Translations under genes and position numbers: made by a program | In this document: positions 4,346 through 5,665 of the stretch, in pieces | Numbering within the stretch: position 1 is the stretch's first letter | Layout of the letters: the number at the start of each line of letters is the position of its first letter | Notes under the pieces: generated by a model | Told to the model about the DNA's origin: nothing | The model's database searches: none | Seen by the model: the letters and a program-made list of their open reading frames with translations, nothing else | Assembly (NCBI GenBank): GCA_027592155.1 | Contig: JAQCKY010000189.1 | Coordinates: 1-5,665 of the forward strand | Origin: Pseudomonadota bacterium | Lineage (GTDB): Bacteria; Pseudomonadota; Alphaproteobacteria; Rhodospirillales; UBA2165 | Length of the DNA stretch: 5,665 nt | Direction: 5' to 3'

Positions 4346-5665
4346 GAGCACATCACCGGCGATTGGAGGGGAAAAGTGTTCGAAAGCGGGCAAGGCTGTG
4401 AGATGACCCTCGACGATGTTTCGGCGACCACTGAAAAGAGTAAACTGACCCTTCGATTCCATCGGGGCGCCCAGGAGTTTTCCACCACACTGAATCTCAA
4501 AAACGGTCGATTTTCCGAATGGCACGATCTCGACGTCTTTGCCGCACTGGAAAGCGAAGGCCGGGCAGGCCTCGGCGCGGCACCAATCAGGATGCTACTT
4601 CGATCCCAGGGCGGCATCGAAAACAACCTGCTCTCAGGCTCGTTCGAGAGCTCGAGGAACACCGGCGACACAGACCTCTCAACCGGCCCCAATTGTGCAG
4701 CGTCTTTTAAATTGGCACCCGCCGGCTCAAGTGAGTCCGACGCAATTCGGACCGGAAAACCCATTGCCCTTATTGCCTTGGAACATCGGTTGATCGGCGC
4801 CGGCCTCTTGCCACCCTCCAGCGAAACGCCTCCCGCCGCCGAACCGGTTGAAGGGCCCTGGAGCGGAAAGATCACTGAAACCGGTAACGGTTGCAGCCTG
4901 TCTTTGACCGGGATCTCGGCAATCTTGGAAGGAGATAAGTTCAATCTCAAACTCCAACGCGGCGACGAAGAGATCATTAACGAATTAAGCATCAAAGATA
5001 GAGCGTTCTCAGAGTGGAAAGACGTTGAGGTTACCGCCAGCATCGATACCGATTTCGGCGCGAACACAGGCGATGCGCGCCACCGTCTACCGTTGCTATT
5101 CAAAGGAGCGTGGAAAGACGGCCGGATCGACGGCAGCTATCGGACGTCGACATTACGCTCCGGTGCGCCGGGCAGAGCAACCTGCGTCGCCGACTTCACA
5201 CTTGCCCCGGAAAGGTCCGTTGAGGCCGAGGCAATTATAACCGGAAAACCGGCATACCTGATCGCGTTGCGACGGCGTGTTGTGGAAGCGAACCCTCACC
5301 TTGCGTCAAGGCTACGTCCCGTGATGGATGATAGATTCCCTCCGGCAGCAACCGAGACGCTCGATGGTGAGTGGGTCGGCAAATTCACCGAAAATGGCGA
5401 AGGCTGTAAATTATCCCTCAGCGGCATTACCGCAACTGTTCGGGCAAACATGCTCACGCTGAGGCTTCTGCGGGGTGAACACGAAGCCACCGCAGACATC
5501 GAGCTTAATAATGGCAAATTTTCGGCATGGAACGATCTCACCATGGTTGCCAATATCGTCAGCGATTTTGGCGCGGACGTCGGAGACCAGCGTCATCGCC
5601 GGCCTTTCCAATTGTCAGGCAAATTTGACCGTAAACGGATGACGGGGTTTCTTCATAGTCCAACA
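4268..5665 (+). CDS. Exported protein with three tandem copies of an unrecognised domain, 3' end missing
   Basis: 466 codons are open to the right edge. The N-terminus (MRKIPAFLIATASFLPLNL...) is a Sec-type signal peptide: a basic start, a hydrophobic core, and a GWAA-E cleavage site likely after Ala26. No lipobox Cys is present, so the mature protein should be soluble in the periplasm or secreted. The mature part holds three tandem units beginning at G31, G196 and G367. Each opens with W-x-G-K (33-36, 198-201, 369-372), followed by G-x-G-C at C44, C209 and C380, an alternating strand-like stretch, and F-S-x-W (82-85, 247-250, 418-421). Units 2 and 3 share DFGA (262-265, 433-436) and RHR (271-273, 442-444). 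Units 1 and 2 end with C143 or C306 and TGKPxxLIALxxR (162-174, 325-337). Pro-rich linkers separate the units. The complete units have exactly two Cys each, consistent with one disulfide per unit. The strand-rich pattern suggests a beta barrel or sandwich, an inference only. I recognise no known family and propose no function. It is divergent from the VOC operon. Confidence 0.88.
   Translation, partial: MRKIPAFLIATASFLPLNLPAPGWAAEHITGDWRGKVFESGQGCEMTLDDVSATTEKSKLTLRFHRGAQEFSTTLNLKNGRFSEWHDLDVFAALESEGRAGLGAAPIRMLLRSQGGIENNLLSGSFESSRNTGDTDLSTGPNCAASFKLAPAGSSESDAIRTGKPIALIALEHRLIGAGLLPPSSETPPAAEPVEGPWSGKITETGNGCSLSLTGISAILEGDKFNLKLQRGDEEIINELSIKDRAFSEWKDVEVTASIDTDFGANTGDARHRLPLLFKGAWKDGRIDGSYRTSTLRSGAPGRATCVADFTLAPERSVEAEAIITGKPAYLIALRRRVVEANPHLASRLRPVMDDRFPPAATETLDGEWVGKFTENGEGCKLSLSGITATVRANMLTLRLLRGEHEATADIELNNGKFSAWNDLTMVANIVSDFGADVGDQRHRRPFQLSGKFDRKRMTGFLHSPT
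4358..4789 (+). repeat. Protein repeat unit 1 (residues 31-174)
   Basis: Unit 1 has W33-x-G-K, C44, FSEW at 82-85, C143 and TGKPIALIALEHR at 162-174. It lacks the DFGA and RHR signatures: the aligned residues are E97-G-R-A100 and P106-I-R108. It is the most divergent copy. Confidence 0.75.
4853..5278 (+). repeat. Protein repeat unit 2 (residues 196-337)
   Basis: Unit 2 carries the full set of signatures: W198-x-G-K, G208-C209, RG at 231-232, FSEW at 247-250, DFGA at 262-265, RHR at 271-273, C306 and TGKPAYLIALRRR at 325-337. It aligns with unit 1 at a constant offset of 165 residues over the first two thirds. Confidence 0.8.
5366..5665 (+). repeat. Protein repeat unit 3, cut by the window edge (from residue 367)
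   Basis: Unit 3 has W369-x-G-K, G379-C380, RG at 402-403, FSAW at 418-421, DFGA at 433-436, GD-x-RHR at 439-444 and a following GK-x-D. It aligns with unit 2 at an offset of 171 residues. The second Cys and the TGKP end motif should follow outside the window. Confidence 0.8.

Noticed and set aside
4249..5103. 284-residue open frame on the minus strand
   Set aside because: It lies antisense to the repeat-protein gene, whose plus frame has a Shine-Dalgarno site, a signal peptide and internal repeats. The minus product is Ser/Pro/Arg-rich with no recognisable motif.

Overview
The window looks like chromosomal DNA from a moderately GC-rich Gram-negative bacterium. I would guess an environmental alphaproteobacterium, but this rests only on composition, the short Shine-Dalgarno-led genes and the enzyme mix; no rRNA or marker gene fixes the taxon. 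Nearly every base is coding. I see no tRNA, rRNA, CRISPR array, insertion sequence or attachment site.

Layout, left to right: (1) an alpha/beta-hydrolase-fold gene on the minus strand, cut off by the left edge, with Phe where the nucleophilic Ser is expected; (2) a 145-base divergent intergenic region; (3) a plus-strand gene for a 265-residue helical protein with two ExxH motifs, best read as a ferritin-like di-iron protein; (4) a tightly packed minus-strand operon read from right to left: VOC-family protein, then an SDR dehydrogenase, then an M24 (creatinase/aminopeptidase P fold) protein. The last gene of this operon overlaps the 3' end of gene 3 tail to tail by 11 bases; (5) a 233-base divergent intergenic region; (6) a plus-strand gene, cut off by the right edge, encoding a probably exported protein made of three tandem copies of an unrecognised domain of about 140 residues.

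The VOC-SDR-M24 operon looks like a small catabolic module: a C-N or peptide-bond hydrolase-like enzyme, an NAD-type alcohol/carbonyl dehydrogenase and a metal-dependent isomerase/dioxygenase-like enzyme. The substrate cannot be read from the sequence. Two points stand out chemically. The M24 protein has lost four of the five metal ligands and keeps only the His residues, a state reminiscent of metal-free creatinase. The hydrolase-fold protein lacks the serine nucleophile. The most novel item is the three-repeat exported protein, whose repeats share W-x-G-K, G-C, F-S-x-W, D-F-G-A, R-H-R and T-G-K-P signatures and have two cysteines per complete unit. The reading frames of the two edge genes were translated by hand because both run out of the window.
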